A program made the position numbers and the translations under genes. The notes below the pieces were generated by a model. It saw only the letters and a program-made list of their open reading frames with translations, was not told where the DNA came from and searched no databases. From contig JACAAK010000007.1 in the NCBI GenBank assembly GCA_025093985.1, forward strand, positions 372,001 through 436,000: a stretch of 64,000 bases of DNA, written 5' to 3'. Source of the DNA: Calvatia gigantea. Its lineage: Eukaryota; Basidiomycota; Agaricomycetes; Agaricales; Lycoperdaceae. Shown one piece after another: positions 60,164 to 64,000 of the stretch; within the stretch, counting starts at the first letter, position 1; every line of letters starts with the position of its first letter.

Positions 60164-60964
60164 ATGATCACACTTTACGACATCGATGCGCGGCCCCCAA
60201 TCAAACATGGTCTCCAAATGTTTGGAAGGCGAAGTAGGCATTCAATGGCACTTGCAACCCAAAGCCCCCAAGAGCTTATCTCTACCAGATATGTCCTGAA
60301 CTTCAAAAGGCTCCCCTACCAGACTATCCGCATTGAATATCCAGACATCGCAAGCACTTTCAAAGCCGTCGGGATCCCTCCGAACGGAACATGGCCAGAT
60401 GGAGTAACCCCGTATTTCACATGCCCCGCTCTCACCGACGATGCGACCGGCGCTGCTCTTCCAGATTCCTATAAGATCGCAGAATATCTTGATAAACAAT
60501 ACCCAGATACTCCGAAAGTCATTCCACCTGGCACCGAGGCCTTCCACGCTGCATTTTACACACAAATTGCTCAAATGGTCGACCCAATCCGGCCTGTCCT
60601 GCTGCCCAGAGTCCCTGCAATCTTGAGTCCCCAGAGCGCGGAATACTTCATCCGCACACGCTCAGAACGTTATGGGAAGCCGTTGGCTGAAGTAGAGCCT
60701 GTCGGAGAGGCCCGTGCGGAGATATGGACAAAGCTCAAGGCGAGTTTTGGTGAGGTGGATGGATGGTTGAGCAAGAGTTCCGGGCCATTTTTCATGGGAG
60801 AGTCACCTGTATTTGCAGATTTTGTGGTGGCTGGAATGTTCCAATGGATGAAGGTAATTTTTGGGGAGAGTAGCCAGGAGTGGAAGGACGTCGAGGAATG
60901 GCATGACGGGAGGTGGAAGAAATTATTGAAGAACCTGGAACAGTATGCGAATGATGCAAATTAG
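60164..60964 (+). CDS. Glutathione transferase-like protein h(+), near-identical to f(+), frame altered by one base
   Basis: Nearly identical to f(+) over exon 2 (60289-60964). In exon 1 the run CAATCAAAACATGG of f is CAATCAAACATGG here. With that one-base loss the spliced product would be out of frame, but the unspliced sequence is open from the ATG right through the intron to the normal stop (266 codons), replacing KTWSPNVWKAK with an unrelated arginine-rich stretch. The WSPN motif would then be lost. A base-call error in the A run is the simplest explanation, in which case this is an ordinary 248-aa GST. Otherwise it is a recently inactivated or N-terminally altered copy. Confidence 0.72.
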   Translation: MITLYDIDARPPIKHGLQMFGRRSRHSMALATQSPQELISTRYVLNFKRLPYQTIRIEYPDIASTFKAVGIPPNGTWPDGVTPYFTCPALTDDATGAALPDSYKIAEYLDKQYPDTPKVIPPGTEAFHAAFYTQIAQMVDPIRPVLLPRVPAILSPQSAEYFIRTRSERYGKPLAEVEPVGEARAEIWTKLKASFGEVDGWLSKSSGPFFMGESPVFADFVVAGMFQWMKVIFGESSQEWKDVEEWHDGRWKKLLKNLEQYANDAN

Positions 60965-61344
60965 GTATAAAGCAGGATAACAAGACGTAGGCCGACAGAT
61001 ATACCAGAACCGTTGTTCACAAGTAAATCGTCATCGTGTTATTTAGGAAGCATACAATTCCCACTTCAACAACAATCTGCTATCCACGAGGCCGAACTGG
61101 GAGGAGACACTCTCCATCTAGATCTCAGTGGTCCTATGGTCCCACAAGAGCCCTTCTAGGGGGGACTACCCCAGAACCCCTGAATCCCTTTAAATTCTCG
61201 CTCAGAGACTTTTTCAAAATCCCACTGGCCGCACTTATGCAAATAACAAATAATTCCCAAGGATCGAATTTGGTGGAAATACGAATATTTGAGAGGTAGG
61301 AGTTCCGACATTATAGTACTTCCGACGACCTTCAGCGGTGCCAC

Positions 61345-62164
61345 TTATGCCTGTCCTCCACTTCCCTCATATATCTCCACAGCCTTCAATAATTGAACCC
61401 ACCTCCCCTCGTTCCATGTCCGAAAGTCCTTCCACTCCGCACTCTCTTCCCCCCATATTTTCAGGCCTTGGATCACTCCAACAATCATAAAATCGGCGAA
61501 GCCTGCGGTGTCACCCAGGATGAACTGCCCACCTCCATTTTTCTGATAAAACCCACTGAACGTAGTGAAAACCTCTTTCATTTTCATGAACAACTCCTCC
61601 CTCTCTTCACCAACCGGATCCGTCTTTTCTAACTGCGCCCCCAATGTTTTCGACCTCAAATCTATATACCATTCTTTCGCTTTGCCGTCCAAGATGTCTG
61701 GAATTTTTGGAAAGATCGTGGCCCAGATTGGTGCTATGGAAGAGTTGAAATACGAAAAAAACGCTTGTTGAAGCGCGGCGGTGTTGTTGGGGAAGATGCT
61801 GGGCATGTCGGGGTATGTTCCTTCGAGGTACAATGCAATTTTAATAGAATCTGATATCTTCGCTCCGGTGTTGGAGTCGATGATTGCAGGAACGGTGTAG
61901 AGGTCGCTTCCGTCCTTCCGCTTGCCCACAGGCTCTAGGCCCGCACCTCTGAGCGCAGGCCCGATTTCGTGGTATCCAAGGGGGATTATTTCATGAGCGA
62001 TGCCCTTGAAATTAAGGATGTATCTACGATATCTCGGTGTCAGCGCCAAATGTCACCGATGACCAACTTAGCGACGGGATCGTTCGTTACCTTATTTTCC
62101 ATACATTTGGGGACCATGTCCGCACATTGGAATCCTTCGAGGACACATCATAGAGGGTAATCAT
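61345..62164 (-). CDS. Glutathione transferase-like protein h(-), second type, intact, 250 aa
   Basis: Exons complement 62091-62164 and 61345-62023, the same structure as g(-) shifted by 5613 bp. Only a few residue changes from g: PDILDG for PHILDG, LEKTDP for LGKTDP, ELFMKMKE for ELFKKMKE, and FSGFYQ for FSEFYQ. All key motifs are intact. The high identity of both the gene and its flanks shows a very recent duplication, or an allelic copy placed in tandem by the assembler. Confidence 0.87.
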
Positions 62165-62921
62165 TTTCGAAGTTGATAGGGGGAGGGGTGTTGTCCTGTC
62201 CCTGATTCTTTTAAATGCGTTAATGTTGTCCCACAATCATCTAAGGGTAGTCTTACGCATCCTCCTAGACTTCATATTATCCGAGTCACCTGTCAATGGA
62301 GCTAACGAGAGTAGTACGTATTCAAACCAGGTAGGCCATAAGAGCCGCTCCTGAAGCTCGAGCGAACAAAAGCCACTGTCTGCTGAAAATGAGATGAATG
62401 TTTCATTGGAAGCGTCACACGACCGACCTACTTGCGGTGATAGCCGATGGGGGATTTTTGAGCACACCTAACCCTTAATGCCAACTCCTAAGTTTGCCTC
62501 AAATGGGTTAAGGTGTCCAGGTCCCTGCTTAGAAGGTCGGTATTGAAGCGGAGGTTGATGAAGAGGTTGATGACATTCTCAAGCTTCAAGCTTCAAGCTT
62601 CAAGCCTCAAGCGTCGTCCTCTACACTCGAAAACCATGTATTAAATCAGAGCGGTAAAATTACAAAGGAAAGCGGGAGCTGTAGGTTTCTCTATCGGACA
62701 AGGGAGACGCCGAAGTAAACCACCCGTGCCCTCGCACGCCAATGGAAGAGAGCCATCGTGGCCTGAGGTTTGATATTTAGCCCCTGAACTTCCATAAAGA
62801 CATTGGGGGTGATCCTGAACAATGCGTGAAACTGGTAAGCAGCGCAAAAATGCTTTAATCGTTTTATACGAAGTTGGCAAGTGATACACATGTTGGACTC
62901 AGAGAGAATGTGTTCGCTCCC
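62165..62921. repeat. Duplicated flank between h(-) and i(-)
   Basis: 62165-62490 repeats 56552-56870. 62561-62797 repeats 58876-59107. It contains five heptamers at 62579-62613 (TCAAGCT x3, TCAAGCC, TCAAGCG). No gene is visible. Confidence 0.7.
62579..62613. repeat. Five tandem TCAAGCT-type heptamers
   Basis: Short direct repeat in non-coding DNA, also present at 58897-58931. Confidence 0.85.
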
Positions 62922-63721
62922 TTAGTTAAGAGTCGCATATTTCTCCAACAGGACCAACAGATCGTTCCACCTCCCTCCATTCCACGTTTGAATATTCCTC
63001 CACTCCTCACTTTCCTCGCCGAGGCAAATTTTCAATGCTTTGATCAGGGAGACGACCGTGAAATCGGCGAAGGTGGGGGCGTCCCCCATGAAGAATGGGC
63101 CTGGGCTCTTGCTCAACCATCCATCAATCACATCAAAACAGGCTTGAATTTTCTTCCAAGCCTCTACACGCTCCTTTCCCTCTGCAGGCTCCACATCTTT
63201 CAACGGTTTTCCAAAAACTATGCTCCGGGTACGGGTGAAGTATTCCGCACTCGGTGGATTCAGGAGTGTGACTGGGATCCTCGGCAAGTAAGCAGGCCAA
63301 AGAGGTGTGATCAGTTGGTAGACCTGGTCATAGAAGGCTTTTTGGAGCGCCTCGCTGCCTGGAGGAATGGCTTTGGGGGTAGTAGGGTATGCTTTGTCGA
63401 GATATTCTGCGATCTTGTATGAATCGGAGAGTGGGACCCCGTAATCACCGTCCACAATGGAAGGACAAGTATAAAGGGGGCTTCCATCTGATTTTTTGCT
63501 GGATGGTGGGATCCCAATCTTCTTGAACTCGCTTTCAAGTTCGGTGTATTCGAGGGAGACGGTCGTGTAAGGAAGCTGCTTATAGTTCAAGACATATCTG
63601 GTGGCAATTCAAGTTAACACAAGTTTGAGAAAGGAGAACGACGGGCTCGCCTTGTTTTCCACGGATTTGGGGACCATGTCTTGAACGGTTCCCGCGCAGC
63701 AAGATCGTAGAAAGTAATCAT
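62922..63721 (-). CDS. Glutathione transferase-like protein i(-), intact, 248 aa, GC-AG intron
   Basis: Exons complement 63651-63721 and 62922-63597 give 248 residues. First exon MITFYDLAAREPFKTWSPNP; then YVLNYKQLPYTTVSLEYTEL, GSPLYTCPSIVDGDYGVPLS, DSYKIAEYLDKAYPTTPKAI, AEYFTRTRSIVFGKPLKDVE, SPGPFFMGDAPTFADFTVVS, and GGRWNDLLVLLEKY. It is closest to the first-type GSTs but clearly diverged. The intron (63598-63650) must start with GC (AAACAAG|GCGAGC) because only this joins the conserved WKT-R-YVLN; the other GSTs use GT at the same position. A copy of this locus at 59.1 kb has lost nearly all of exon 2. Confidence 0.87.
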
Positions 63722-64000
63722 GGGTAAGCGCGAGGGTTTTCATCCCCAAGTAGGTTTCATTTATAAAAACGGATTCGGGCACCTGCGGATGTTTTTGCCA
63801 TGGCCTGACGGTGTCGAAGTAATCTGAGGTCCATTCCCAGATTACTAAGGAGTCTCCCAGGTGGAGGTATTAATTTGGCAGGGTAATCACCAGACCACTC
63901 CCCAAATCGGATACCCACATCTAGAATTTGGTACACAAACCCCCAGACCTTTCCCGATGTAAATCGCAAAAATCCCCAGGATTCCGTGTAAACCACAAGC
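63584..64000. repeat. Direct repeat of 59108-59540, reaching the window end
   Basis: Near-identical to 59108-59540 and continuing to the last base, so the duplication extends beyond the window. It includes the first exon, intron and upstream region of GST i(-). Confidence 0.85.

Overview
This window looks like nuclear DNA of a filamentous basidiomycete, most likely an Agaricomycete. The intact genes are cut by many short (about 42-68 bp) spliceosomal introns, mostly GT-AG with a few GC-AG. The recognisable families are typical of that group: a Zn2Cys6 transcription factor with a fungal regulatory domain, a GFA/CENP-V-type protein, membrane-anchored WD40 proteins, a fungal kinesin-7 (Kip2/CENP-E-like), and a large cluster of glutathione-transferase-like proteins. 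I see no rRNA, tRNA, CRISPR array or bacterial-style operon. All gene models are read by eye from splice signals and frame continuity.

Layout. 1-2.3 kb holds nothing I can support. 2.3-7 kb carries the Zn2Cys6 factor and the GFA gene on the + strand. 7.2-14.9 kb carries two tandem, diverged paralogues on the - strand: helical N-terminus, membrane segments, WD40 propeller. 15.8-18.7 kb is an intact kinesin (7 exons, 877 aa). 18.9-43.4 kb is a degenerate, repeatedly duplicated region. Its building block is kinesin(-), gene G(-), gene H(+), gene K(-). It occurs three times, with G, H and K being unrecognised, mostly helical proteins. Different members survive in different copies: H in copy 1, G (nearly) in copy 2 and K in copy 3; the other members are broken by stops, indels, insertions or fusions.

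From 24.7 kb to the end, a second repeated series alternates GST genes in both orientations with a composite pseudogene. That composite fuses the end of a GDA1/CD39 nucleoside phosphatase to a kinesin fragment lacking the motor core, and every kinesin fragment shares one internal deletion junction. The GSTs are mostly pseudogenes at 25-50 kb and mostly intact from 51 kb onward, where a GST(+)/GST(-) pair is nearly identical in two copies (54.2-56.9 kb and 59.8-62.5 kb).

The interval 57.4-58.9 kb contains 274 A, 233 G and 96 T homopolymers stitched to pieces of neighbouring GST genes. I read this as an assembly artefact, not biology.

How the genes might work together: the GSTs could form a detoxification or ligand-binding array. 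G, H and K look like a co-inherited set with a conserved H upstream block and a membrane-anchored partner (K). Their function is unknown to me; a self/non-self or cytotoxic role is only a hypothesis.
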